Assembly (NCBI GenBank): GCA_004335635.1
Contig: QAXH01000392.1
Coordinates: 1 to 26,674 of the forward strand
Direction: 5' to 3'
From: Chloromonas sp. AAM2
Taxonomy: Eukaryota; Chlorophyta; Chlorophyceae; Chlamydomonadales; Chlamydomonadaceae
Length of the DNA stretch: 26,674 bases
The notes beneath the pieces were generated by a model. It was not told where the DNA came from and searched no databases. It saw only the letters and a program-made list of their open reading frames with translations. The position numbers and the translations under genes are program-made. Shown one piece after another: positions 10,601 through 21,686 of the stretch. Positions within the stretch are counted from its first letter, which is position 1, and each line of letters starts with the position of its first letter.

Positions 10601-13182
10601 AAGCCATACACAAGGCTGCGGATGATCGCTGCATGACAGGCACACAGCCCGCATCCTCAGCATGCCAGATCCTGTCCCTGTCCGCACCTTGTGGTGTCAT
10701 AGCTCCGTATCCGCCGGCGAACAGCCCATATCTCCCAGTGGAGGGCAGGGGCGTGGCTGCACCCGGGCTGATGTGGTCCAGGGGAGGGGGCGGCGGACCG
10801 CGGGGGAAGGGCGTCGAGCCGGGGCGGTTGAGAAGGTTGGCCTTGGGGGTCTTGCCCATGGCGCCAGGCGTGTTTTCCGTGGTCTGTGGTGCAAAAGTGG
10901 CAAACCAACACTGTTTTGACAAGCAAGTCGGATACGTGGACAGCCCAAACGTAGCCGAAGCTCGGCTACAGGGGCGTCCCTCACCCACAACACAAAAAAA
11001 TCATTTTGCAGTTCTGCCTGTTGCTGGAACTAGCGTACACAGCTTACAATCAACCTACATACGTGTATAACCCGCACATATGTTTATGCATCCAACCAAC
11101 ATCCACCCAGCCTTGAAAACTTCAATCTATTCCTCACCTTCGCCATGTTGTCCAAGGTTTCCAGGATGCGCCTGGCCGTCTCGGTGGTTGCATGGCCCAC
11201 CGGGGGCACGGCTACCGGTGCCGGCGTCTGCATGGGTGTGGCGTTTCCCGAGCCATTGGCCACAGGGGTGGCGGCCAGGCTGGCGGAGTTGCTGCGGGAG
11301 CTGCCCGCCCCGTCAACCCGCTCCCGGGGCGTGCCTAGACCTGTGCCGCCGGCCCGTGCCAACCAGTTCGTGTTGGGCTGCTGCGTGTACTGCCTGCGCT
11401 GCTTCTTGTACTCTGCACACACCAGCATGCTTGATGCACCGGACTGCGCACATGCTTGCATACAGCACCTGCACTTAATCCTAGATGGGACGTGGGATTC
11501 TGACGTAGGGCAGCTGGCATGTGTTGTGATCTCCCCAACAATGTGACATGACATGGTATTCTGAGGTTGGCGACTGGCCTGCACATTGATTTCTTTCAGA
11601 ACAAGCACCTGGTGTCAGCGCAGTCAATCACGCACCTGCCAAGTTCTGGATGCCCGAGCCCACCAGTGGGGTGCGCACAGGCGCATCCTGTCCCGCCTCG
11701 CGGGCCCGCTTGCCCCCGACACCGGGCGTAGACATGCCTGGCAGTGCCTTGGGGTACGGGGTGCGGGCCATGGGCACCAGCGCTGGCGCAGGTGACTGGG
11801 CGCCCGCGAAACTGACTGACCTCTTCGCTGCCGCATTCACATTGACTGTGGTGCCTTGTGCTGGCAGGGCTGCAAAGGTGAACGCTGGCGACAGCGGCAG
11901 TGGCGATTGGGGCACGGACGTGGTCGGCGTGCTGGGCATGGCTGCAGCCGCTGCCGCTGAGGTTCGCATGCTGGTGCCTGCAGGGGCCGCAGCTGGGCCA
12001 CGACTGCTGGTCCCACCTTCCAACATGCGCTGCCTGCAACCGAGGCAGAATGAATTAGATTCAGAAAGATCGCACACAATTTCGGCAACAACGCATCAGA
12101 TTGCTCAGGCTCACCAACAGACATACGAATCACAAAGGCCATGCCAGAACTTGCCATCTGATGCTAACGAGCTGTGGTTAAGGCAGCAAACACCCTTGAT
12201 TGCGTAAAACAGATACATCAGCTTGCAACCAGATACATGGAGTTTTTGACACACTCGTGACGGTCTTGAACAAGATGCATGAGCACATAAGGCAACAGGT
12301 GGCAATGCCGACTGCATGGTTCAAAGCATGGCAGGCCTACCTGTTGAGCGGTGCATGCTGGTAGGGCTGGAAACGATTGATAGCACGCGGCTGTGGAAGG
12401 GCCAATGGGGTTGTACGAGGTGGTATGGCAGTTCCTGATGAACCTGCACGGCCTGTAGCCCAGGTAGGCTCTGGTTGGGCAGGCAATCGTTCTCTGGGCT
12501 GCTGCCAGGTCAGCAGAGGCTGGTCAGCTGCAGGCATGTCCATGCGGTTGGGCCCACCACTCAAAAGCCACTTAAGCCCCACAAAAGGGCGGGCTTGACC
12601 GACTGTTTCGTCAGGCAGGTTCTTGGCTGGAGCTGGGGGTGCAGACTGGTGCATCTTGAGAAAGAAGTCCAAGGAATCCCTCTTTGATGGAGACCAAGTT
12701 GACACCGGCTTCATCGGCTTGGGACCAGCGACAGCTTCCGGCAGAACAGCGATCTCCGTTGCAGCGGCAGGAACAGGTGCCGGGGGCGCCTCCTCTGCAA
12801 CTTGCATGCCCACGTTTAAACTTGCCATGGGGGCTGCATAAACTGCAAGGCAAACACCGGCGCGCCTTCCCAGATCAGCGATATCATATCGATTCCAGTG
12901 CTTGCTAATGCGTGTTTGGAAGCGTGCCCCACCTGAACGCGGTTGTTCTGTGCGGTCTGGTGGTGCTGGCCGGGGGCTCAGCATGCCCCGAACCTGCAGG
13001 CGCAAGAGGACTTATCAAATCACGTCCACGAACAGGCTCCATCTGTCGTGGTGTTGCTGAACACCAACCCTCACCATCTGCTGCGACGCGACCAAGGGGC
13101 TCGAGAGCAGGTTGAGCCAGCCCCTGCCTTTGCGAGGAGCCTTGCCAGTTGTTGCTGTCGGCCTGCTGTCAGGCTCTTCCAT
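7606..13182 (-). CDS. FG-repeat nuclear-basket nucleoporin, Nup136/Nup1 (Nup153-like), 9 exons
   Basis: Exons in coding order are 13182-13075, 12993-12933, 12842-12341, 12033-11636, 11412-11138, 10883-10688, 10407-10058, 9864-9559 and 9366-7606. All phases agree and give 1318 residues ending in TAG. The N-terminus is short, basic and amphipathic (RKGRGWLNLLSSPL, 18-31), as in membrane-binding Nup1/Nup60/Nup153 types. A middle, proline- and serine-rich part carries RILETLDNMAK (438-448), matching the conserved helical motif of Nup153 and plant Nup136. The last two exons hold about 27 FG dipeptides (FSFG, FTFG, FNFG, PFG), which bind transport receptors in the pore. The end GERRKIKARRHAG is basic. 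An acidic stretch PDEDEEE starts exon 9. The ATG at 13182 was chosen because the helix follows closely; an in-frame TTG at 13251 is less likely. A different basket Nup is possible, but the FG class is firm. Confidence 0.83.
8836..9225 (-). repeat. Two copies of a ~32-residue helical motif inside the nucleoporin
   Basis: Residues about 780-811 begin GGWGDMFLKAKQASLAAAS and residues about 877-909 begin GGWDASFLQNAQATLQQAS. The pattern GGW-x2-3-FL-x2-AQA-x-L-x3-S-x-AT-x-EI is shared. The copies are separated by an FG-containing, alanine- and proline-rich linker. Confidence 0.8.
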
Positions 13183-16157
13183 CTTGATGACTCCAACTCG
13201 ATTGCTAATTGCTAAGAACTCTGTGAAGTGGGCTTGCGAAAATAAAAACAAGCTTTTGTTTCACACTAGCGGCACAATGGCCGGACGTGCAGAACAGCTG
13301 CGTGTGCACGCCATAGACAGATGCGGAGCAGGCAACGAACTCGCAAACAGGTAAAAACCTGGGCGTTTTGATCGACAGCCAACACGTGCGCAGCCAAACC
13401 TGCCAGCTGTTTGTGACGTGAAGCGCAATGTTCTGGCGAAGGCTGCGGCTTCAGCTCATTTTGCATGCAAGTGGCAGACATGCCACCTCCTTGCCTGGCA
13501 GCAAAACAAGCACCTTTCTGTGCATGGTCTGCATGCGCACATGTGCAGGGACAGCCTTCCCCGCTACTCAGCTGTGGCATTAGTCTTAAACCTGGTTACC
13601 AAAACACTGCCTGGGCCACCGGAGTTGAGCGGCGTTGATGCTTGCCTGAGGGGTCCAATCAAGTGCAGTGAACTCAGCTTGCAATGAGAAAAATTTGCAC
13701 ATGCACATCAATGCCTGGTTCTTTGGATTTGCATGAATATTTTCCATGAATAATTTCATATAAACATGGAAATGGAGGGCATACCCCAGCCTCTCTTGCG
13801 GTACCGCAGTCAAAAGGCTGCTCTGGGCCTGTAGTCTGACGGATAATTCGGCACTGTGGGCTTTAATATGTATTACCAGGCATGAGCAGCTGATCAGTCA
13901 TACGTGGGGAACAGCCAACTGTGCGTGCTACGAGAGATGCGGAACAGGCAATTGAACATCCGTCAAGTGCTAGTGCCGCCCAAAAAATCTAACACTTGAG
14001 ACATGACCATTGGCTGCAAATGGCTATCTCTTCATACAGTCACCGGCTCTGTTTCCGGACGGGTCTCTTTAAAAACGGCCTAGTGACCTTAGCTGTGTAT
14101 GTATTGATTACGTCATGGGGGCCCGCATTGCACAGCTATGCAAGCCATGCAAGAGACGAGGCTGGATACCGCTGTAAGGCGAATTGCACCCGTGATGGGT
14201 CTGTTAACCACCAATACAACCTCAAATTGTCAGGATGTTCTTGTGCGCAACCATCAGTTGCACCATGCATTAGAAAGCGTTCGGCAATACAGCCCGACAG
14301 TGTACTTGAGGACTGTGGCGGTCCGGAGTTCCAGGGGATGGCCCATATTGGCAGAAGCACCCATGGCCCTGCTTTGGCAAGATTCAGAGGCTCATGGGGC
14401 GAGGGCTGTGGTCGGGGGCCACTGGGGACATTGATTGTGGCATGCAGTCGCTCGGCTGTGGATGAGCATTGCCCGTCTGTGGTACAAGCGGCGCTCGGCG
14501 ACGCTGACAAAGGCTGGCGGTTTTGCAATTGCTGACACTCCTTCTATGACTGTTCAAGTCAAAAGCATGCACCTGTGTATGCAGAGAAAATGGTGATGCC
14601 ATGGTTCTTTGGATGTCTCACGGGCCTCGAGCAGCCTGAGACAGCGCACGTGAGCCTTGACACAAAGAACAGGCACGGTCATGTACAGCAGTATCGGGTA
14701 CAACCTGGACCGACAGTGGTAGTCAGATCCAGACCGAAGCCACTGTGCTGGTCAGAGGCAGGCCAGACTAGCTGAATCCATGGGATTAACGGTTACACTC
14801 TCTTAGTAGCAACAGTATCAGACCGTACGAGCTTGCCTATGCAGTCGAGTTTTCAAATGAGCAAGAGCACTCAACCCGAAAATGCCATACAGTGGCAAGT
14901 GACTCGGCCTTCTGCTTGTGCAACCCCCACATGTGCTCGAGCCAATCATGACGGAATACGCCCGTGGTCACGTGGACTCTTTCAGCACAACAAACGACGT
15001 GCATTTTGAGATCCACATCTCTGGAATGCGTAGATCTGTACACGCACACACACTCTTTCTCGATGCCATGCACACAACAACGTCCCTTGCGTCACCCCGG
15101 CTCCTGCTGCTCAATGCGCAAAGCAGATGAAATGCCACATGCCGACTGAAAAAGTACGAGAAGGTCCATGATACATCAGCTGGTTGGGTCCAGCCTCCCT
15201 TGGTAGGGTTGTCATGCCTCAGGCCCGGTTCACTCGGAGGATTGTACACATCAACAACACTTGCTAGGTGCTTCCTGTCATACTAAGCATGTGCAGGGCA
15301 CACGCCCCGCTCTCAGCATGCAAAGCTGGTAGTTAGACGCAAAGCCGACGTGCATGACATGGCACTAATGAAAAGCTGGAAAATAAATCAACTGATGCCT
15401 TTTCTCTGGCATTGGTCTGTGCAAAGGCAGGCCGCAATTGTCTCAAAGGCCTGGCCAGCACTTCAACAAGCAGAGTCTTGACACGTATGGTGCTGCCCTG
15501 CATCCTGCTTGTCCGCAGCAGGTGTGACTGCAAGTCCTGCAGTTTGCCTTGTGATAATGAGGGTTTAATAAGCCGGGAACACAAGGTGGATAGCCGTCCA
15601 TGCTACAAGTAAAGGCTCAGTGTGCACAAACACAATTCACTTTGCAATGTCGATCACACTCAGCTCTCAAGTCATGCTTCCCAACCTTTGCAGGACTGGC
15701 ACTGCAGGCATGCTGTTTGCGGGCCAAACCATGGACATAAAATGGTGCCCTCACAAACGCACAAGCAGTGAATGCATACAGCATGGCTGAGTTGGGTGCT
15801 CTGCTCAACAGCCATTGTTGAATCAACCCACAGAACAAGAGCGCAATGCCCACATTGCTGCCGGATGCGCCATACCAAGAGCAAGCTCCAATGGCTTGTG
15901 GCTACGTTCAGGAACTAGCCCCACGTGGGCATGTAGCTGAGCAACCACAAGCTGCACATGCAGCGACGCCTTTAAAGCTGTCCCCATCTCTTGCTCTGCC
16001 TCGCCTTGTCAGTATACCGGTGAGTCACAGCCAATCGTCGCCACGGTTGGCCTCCAACCAGCCACGCGTTGTACGTTTCACACCACGTGGGCATGTGTGT
16101 GGCGTAGACGAGTGTACACGTGCTCCCTGATTCTGTGCACCTGGCCTACTGGGCACG
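13183..16157. other. 3-kb stretch without a firmly supported gene
   Basis: This lies between the nucleoporin start and the end of the transporter gene, so it should include the nucleoporin promoter and the transporter 3' untranslated region. Open frames exist at 13996-14535 (+, 179 codons), 14136-14528 (-) and 15333-15584 (-, 83 codons, with PSLSQGKLQDLQSHLL). Frames overlap on opposite strands, show no known domain, and may be chance. A diverged dispersed repeat lies at about 13690-13797. Confidence 0.5.
13690..13797 (+). repeat. Dispersed repeat copy A
   Basis: This A+T-richer segment resembles 22505-22604 in the same orientation. Both carry a TCTGGTTCTTT-like start (TGCCTGGTTCTTT here), a TTTTCCATGAAT in the middle and the identical 17-base end CCCCAGCCTCTCTTGCG, with a diverged interior. 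Confidence 0.7.
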
Positions 16158-19100
16158 TTATGCAGTGGCTGGGCGGGCTGCGGCTGCCTCCGCCAGCTTC
16201 TGCTGCTGTCGCTCGTGTCTTTTGAGGGAGCCGTGTTTGAGTGACTCCGGCAGGAGGTGAGGCAGAGCGATGAGAGCCACCACCATCATACAGGCAGACA
16301 GTTGGAACGCAGAGGTGGCACCCATGGTGTGCCAGACCTGTGCAACAGGCACAATCATTCCGTCAGGGACACAGCAGGGCAAGATGATATCCTTATGACT
16401 GTGTCTTAAACGTGTTTTACGCTATTCAACCTGTCTGCTGTACGAATGGCGCATACTCAAGTCTGCCACAACCAGAACGCAAGCCTAGCGGGTCTGCCAA
16501 CAGTTTCACACAACTAAGTCATGGACCGGCACAGCTGCGCCAGTCAAGCCTTGGACTCGAGCGCAGCACTCAATGCAAAATGTGGCCCTGTTGTTCTCAC
16601 CGTTCCAAAGATGCTGTTGGCGATAACAGTGGTGATTGCCATGACGGTGTAGAAAATCCCAAAGGCCGTGCCTCTGAGGTGGGGAGGCGCCAGGGAAACC
16701 ACAATGGATAGGAGCGGTCCCTGTATGACGGCCCAATGTACGCCCAGGAACAGGCAGGAGCCGAACACGGCCAGCGGGTGCGGCCCAGACATCATCAGCA
16801 CAAGGTTGCCCAGGATCAAAGCGGACATGCCCAGCGCAAAGGTGGTCTGAGGGCCATGCCTGCAAGACGAGGGAAAACCAGGTGTTGAGCAGCAAGTGAT
16901 ACTGCCTGCTGGCACCTACAGCCCACCAACCAACGTGACAATGGCAACCTGCCGAGCAGAAGGCGGAATTGGGCAATGAGTGACAGCCCACCAACAACGT
17001 GATGTGGCACTATTTCATGGCCTATGTTGTCTTCCCAGCTACTGCCTGAACCCTTCCTTCAGTGAGCTGACTAAGGTTGTTGATTCAGACAGTCGTTGAA
17101 CGGTAACTTACTTGTCATCCAGTCGCCCCAGTGGCCATGCGCTGATGGAAATGGTCAATGCCAGCAGCGCCACCACCAGAGTGCTCTCAGCCTTGCCAAA
17201 CCCGACCTCAATGGCCCTCGCCTCCAGCATGGATTCGTTGATGTGCCCCAGGCCGTACATGCAGATGACACCCAGCATGCGGTAGAAGTCCGAGCCCATG
17301 GACACTGCATCTTTGATGAAGCGGCCCAGCTGGAAGCCCGCCTGCTTGGGCGGAGGCAGCGGGGCGGCGGGCGCGGCCTGCCCTGCTGCGGCCGCCACAG
17401 CAGACGCCTCTATGTGCTGCTGCTGCTCCTCCTTGTATAGCTTCTGGGCTGTCTGCGCCTTTTGCTGGTCGGGAGTGAGTGGGCGGGAGTGGGATGGGAC
17501 CAGCACTACAAATGCCAGCGTGCTCAGCACAGTGACCGAGGCAGCCATGAGGAAGATGAGCTGGTAGTTGTTCCCCGAGGCACGCATGAGGAAGAAGGAC
17601 ATGCCAGCGCCAATGAAGCTGCCCCATTTGCGCATGCTCTGGGCAAAACCGAAGCAGGCGGACCGAGTAGCTGCGGGGGCAAGATCACTGATCAATGCAT
17701 CACGAGGCGCCGCCTGCATGGAGAGCAGCAGGCAAGCACAAGGGAGATGAAGCATGCATGGCAACATAGCACTACACAAGAAGCACGGATGGGCATGGTC
17801 ACCGGAGACGGGACACGGCGCAGAAGTGGCCATCCTGTAATCATGCGGATGGCAGCGTGGCAAAGTTGCCAGGGGCTGGCGAAACCTTGGACCAGGGATA
17901 TGGCACACTGCATGCTCCATGCAGCATTGTCTGCCTACCGGCCATGCCTGCCTGCCTAATACCCGCCTACCGGCCATGCATGCATGCCCATCTGCCTACT
18001 GGCCCTGTGCTCCCACCTGCACTCCGTTCGCCAGCCTGTCAACCGCCTTGCTGGCAAACAACTGGCTGACTGTGACTGCACCGCTCATGCCAAACTTGGC
18101 CATGGCACCCATGGCAAACCCTAGGGTGATGGCGGTCTTGCGCGATTGCATCATGTCGCTCACAACCCCTGCGAGTGCAACCAATGACAAGTGCATGGAA
18201 TGGGAATGCTGTGGAATGACAGGAAGCATCAAGAGTGGAAGCAAAACAAGCTTTCCCAGCACAAGCATAAGACCAGAATTCTGATCCAAATGGCAGCGTG
18301 TGCGAGCGAGGCGCATGGCTATAGGCACGTCAAGAGTAGCAACATTGCTGGGCACACGGTGCCAGTTGCCAGAGACCATGCCCATGCGTTGTCATTGTGA
18401 GAGCTGTTGACCACCACGGCACACACCCGCATCGTACCACTCTGCCCCTACACCTTTCCATGCACTGGCTTGCCTGCCCTGAATTTACAACTGACAAACC
18501 CTTGTCAATTCTCATGCGCCTAGGCACAAGTCAAGGGGGACCATTTGCATGGACTGAGATTGGCAACCCTCTTCTTGAACCACGCTGATGTGCCGCATGT
18601 GCCTACTATGAAGCCACCGCTGTGTCACTTACCTGAAAACATGCGTACAACGTATGAAAACGCCTCCAAAAACCCCTCAAACATGCCCATGCTGCGCATG
18701 TTCATTTTTAGCTCGGTGACCATGTAGATGGGAAGCAGGGTATTGAACACGCAACTGGCCATGGTCAGGCAGGCTGAGACTAGACTGATGACCAGAATGG
18801 GCTTGGGAATGGCCTCAACAGGTTGCTGCGGTGATGCTGGGGGGTTATAGCTGCCGTCTGGTGTGGTAGCAGCGCCAACAGGCATGGACGGTTGGGGTGG
18901 GACCTGAGGTGAACCTGGAGAGGTGTGTTGCGTAGAAGCATCTGACTGTTGGTGTTGTTGTGCCTGCTCTGATTGCTGTTGACCAGACTGGGCTTCCGAC
19001 CTGGTCTGTTCTGGTTGCTCCACAGGGTGAAGAGTGATGTTTGGTGTGGTGTGTAGGATGGAGTCCGAGAGGCCCATTTCCTGGTGGTGTGACTGACGAC

Positions 19101-19859
19101 TGTGAGATGCTGTCTCGTGTAGGCTGGTGGTGGTTGTAGTGCTGAGTGCAGTAGGGACATGGGAATGGTCTGAGGAAAGCATGCTGACGCTGCGCACCTG
19201 TAAAACTGTCACGCCATCCCCAGCATGCCCATTGGCTGCATGCCCGTTTGCTGCTAGCCCATTTGCCGCATGGCCATTCCCTGCATGGCCATTGACCGCA
19301 TGTCCGATGGCTGCATGGTCAGTCAAGGCATGACCATTAGCTGCATGGCCATTTGTTGCATGGCCATTTGAAGCATGGTCGTTGATAGCATGTCCATTCA
19401 CAGTCGGAAAGCCGCTGTCCACTCCATGAACGCTGACTGCATGCCCGTGCAGTGCATGCCCGCTGATGGCGTGGTCTACAGAGATGGGTTCCGTGACAGT
19501 GTGTCCGTTTAAAGCCAAATCGCTGGCTGCATGGGTGTTGGCTGCTAAAGCCCGCTCCATAGCCAAGCGCCTGAGCAAGCCATGAACGCCCTGCAGGCAT
19601 GTGCAATGTTTGCAACCTGTCGACACTGGGTCAGCCACACAAAGTGCGGCGCGCATGCTGGCCGAGTTCTGGTCTGCAGCACGCGATGTGTGCAGATAAT
19701 TCGCTCAGACGACGGCATGCATGCCAGTATGCGTGTCCGCACCTCCTCTGCCAAAAGAGGGTCGGCGGCGCCAGGTGTGGGTGTCGGTGACGGGGGCCGT
19801 TCGTCCACAGGCACGGCGTAGCCTCGGATGGATGGCCTACCACGCCTGCACTTATGCAT
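16158..19859 (-). CDS. MFS permease, bacterial-like, with His-repeat N-terminal extension
   Basis: This is a 12-segment major facilitator transporter of a membrane; the substrate is unknown. Exons are 19859-19743 (tentative first exon), 19590-18633, 18168-18017, 17713-17112, 16859-16601 and 16337-16158. Phases match and give 716 residues from the second exon, 755 with the first. Membrane segments start at PILVISLVSACLTMASCVF. The loop after segment 2 has GVVSDMMQSRKTA, the family's motif A position, and segments 4-5 carry DRLANGVQ-AAPRDALISDLAP, the signature of a bacterial MFS subfamily. A central loop rich in Gln, Ala and Pro separates the halves, and the C-terminus is a basic, Gln/Ala-rich tail. 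The ~260 residues before segment 1 are low complexity: a period-5 His array, then Ser/Thr/His- and Gln-rich stretches. The true start is not certain; the ATG at 19859 is only one option. Confidence 0.88.
19219..19401 (-). repeat. 15-bp coding repeat giving NGHA pentapeptides
   Basis: About twelve 15-bp units encode x-N-G-H-A (variants NDHA, TDHA, IGHA, NGLA) in the N-terminal extension of the MFS permease. A shorter run of four His at the same spacing precedes it (about 19473-19425 region), so about 15 His occur at five-residue steps. One unit has Leu in place of His. Codon differences between units show the array is not newly expanded. Confidence 0.92.
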
Positions 19860-20281
19860 TACATCGGATAGTGTGTTAGTGTGCAGCAAGCGCGCCACGT
19901 CCGAGAAGATGGCAAGAGCGCGAAGGCCTTCGACGGCGCCAAGGCGGCACAAGGTAAGGGTTCACAGGTCAAATGTCGCCAAGTCAACATGGCCAGGTAC
20001 ACAGCCGACCGCATTTCCTCAGCACGTACGTAGGTACGTGCAGTCAAGTCAAAGGTGCGGGGAACAAAAAGCGTGCACTGAAGCCCTGGTTGAATGCATG
20101 ATGCTAAGCATCGCCTCACCTTGAGGTGGTATATTTTGCGTGCGTAAACCGCAATCTGTGCTGCACGCAGCTTCCGCTGCCTCCACCGGGCAAGGTGCCC
20201 AGATGCAAGCTGCTCCCACGTACAAGCGCTGCGGGCCGCATTGTTTTTTTTCACAGTAATGCTGCTTTGCGCCTTGTACAA
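19859..20281 (-). CDS. Possible upstream exon, 140 open codons, unknown
   Basis: The frame is open from 20281 to a TAA at 19859 and has the look of protein, including ARWRQRKLRAAQIAVYARKI and RAEEMRSAVYLAML. There is no ATG at its head (a TTG begins it). It overlaps the tentative first MFS exon in another frame. It could be an upstream exon of the permease or of a separate gene, but the gaps needed to splice it to the MFS exon are only about 50 bp, shorter than any other intron here. No domain is recognised. Confidence 0.25.
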   Translation of the reverse strand: MYKAQSSITVKKNNAARSACTWEQLASGHLARWRQRKLRAAQIAVYARKIYHLKVRRCLASCIQPGLQCTLFVPRTFDLTARTYVRAEEMRSAVYLAMLTWRHLTCEPLPCAALAPSKAFALLPSSRTWRACCTLTHYPM

Positions 20282-20285
20282 GCAC

Positions 20286-21057
20286 TGCTATGGTTTTAAC
20301 AAGTGTTCTTGGCCATGATGTCCTGCCTCGGTCAGTAGGAGAAGTGGTTTTAACTCAATTCAGCGGGCAACGAAGAGTCGTGAACGTATGATGTATGATG
20401 GGACGCACACAAACATGCCAGCTGCGCGTCTACGCCACACCAAAGGCACAGGGCTAGCAAAACGTGCAACTGATTTCGGTGCTTTGGGCCTGGCAGCCTG
20501 TGGTGCAGTTGGTGGGTTGCAACACGTTTACAAGGAGGGAGTGCACACCAGGAAGCACGTCCAACGCAAACATCACCTGATTGCGCAAATTGCAAAAAAT
20601 TCTCCTATTAAAGGGGAATCTGACCGTGTCAGCAAGGGGTGGTGAAGCCCTTGTGGCCATCACCCCACAGAACTCTTTCCGAAAGCATCCCGTTAGCCAT
20701 ATACATAGCATGAATTGAAAGATTGTCAGGGTTAGGGTCAGTGTCAGCGCTAGTGAAATGGCAAAACTCACAATCTCAACTGTTGACAGGCACAAAGTAC
20801 CCTTCCAAAAGCTTTCCGTTAGCCAAGACAGTGTGACCAGCTAAATTTGTATAAGGTCGAACTTACAACCATCACAACTGTGGTCATCCGCTCACAAGTT
20901 AAGACGTACAACATATGTTTAGATGACCAGACTACTGCCAACAAAGGTTCAACCTGGTGTCAAATGTCAGTGAAGTGTAAATGAGAGATGACTCGCAACT
21001 GGTCTTCAGCTACTGCACATCCTTCACATACTACGTCACATACACCTTGCTTTTCAG
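20286..21057. other. Stretch with no supported gene
   Basis: A plus frame (20388-20645, 85 codons) and a longer minus frame (20454-20795) overlap. The latter contains a run of Leu-Thr from a GGGTTAGGGTCAGTGTCAG-like stretch and is probably chance. A short diverged direct repeat (TTTCCGAAAGC...CCGTTAGCCA) occurs near 20675 and 20803. Confidence 0.5.
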
Positions 21058-21606
21058 GCTGGTGTGGAGTTCTACCGTGGTCATGTGCAGAGCGCTGGCC
21101 GTGGCCAGGTGCTCCTTTCCAAACGTGTCCAGCCTGGCCCTGTGTGTGCGCTACCGTTCTGTAATGTGCCCCACTGCACACAATGGAGTGGGCTGTCATG
21201 AGCTTCTGGCCGTGAACTATATTATGTAGGTGGGCCAATCTGGGGCACCAATTTGGCCCATTGATATTTTTTGCTAGTGTGTTTTTTTGTAGGGCACCTG
21301 ATAACATGGCACTGGTTGACACAGGCTGACGCGCTACAGGCGATTATCAAAGCCAATGTAAAGTGGGCATATCACCACGGAAAGATATCTCCAGAAGGAC
21401 AGTTGTGTCTTGCCACGCCCAAACGAGACCATGGGGATGCCCCCGACACGATAGTACAACTGATAAATACAATTCATCAATGCTCAGCGGTCCTTGCCAA
21501 ACTCAATGCTCAACGATGTCTGCCAAAACCAATGAGCCATGCGAAGTTTGCTGTAGGCTTCACCATGGGAGCCTGGGAAACATTAGTTGACAGCATGGCT
21601 TTGTGA
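21058..21606 (+). CDS. Two-exon hypothetical protein, 3' part only
   Basis: Exon 21058-21160 follows the acceptor TTGCTTTTCAG and reads GVEFYRGHVQSAGRGQVLLS; its donor is TTCT/GTAATG. Exon 21293-21606 follows a strong acceptor (GTTTTTTTGTAG) and stays open for 103 residues to a TGA, with QAIIKANVKWAYHHGKIS and LINTIHQCSAVLAKLN. Both junctions are phase 1, which supports the join. The composition looks like a folded protein, but I recognise no family. The 5' exons are not found. It lies in the repeat-rich part of the window, so a mobile-element origin is possible. Confidence 0.35.
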
Positions 21607-21686
21607 GCGGTGCCTGGAGGATTTGTGCGCCACCGCTGGCACGTCTCATTCAAGCGAAGGCAAGACACATAATGGCTACAGCCTGG

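Noticed and set aside
13996..14535. 179-codon plus-strand frame
   Set aside because: Overlapping long frames exist on both strands here, and none has a domain or splice context. Kept only as a note in the gap entry.
20725..20755. GGGTTAGGG-like bases suggesting an interstitial telomere repeat
   Set aside because: Only one copy is present; the neighbours are GTCAG variants, so there is no telomeric array.
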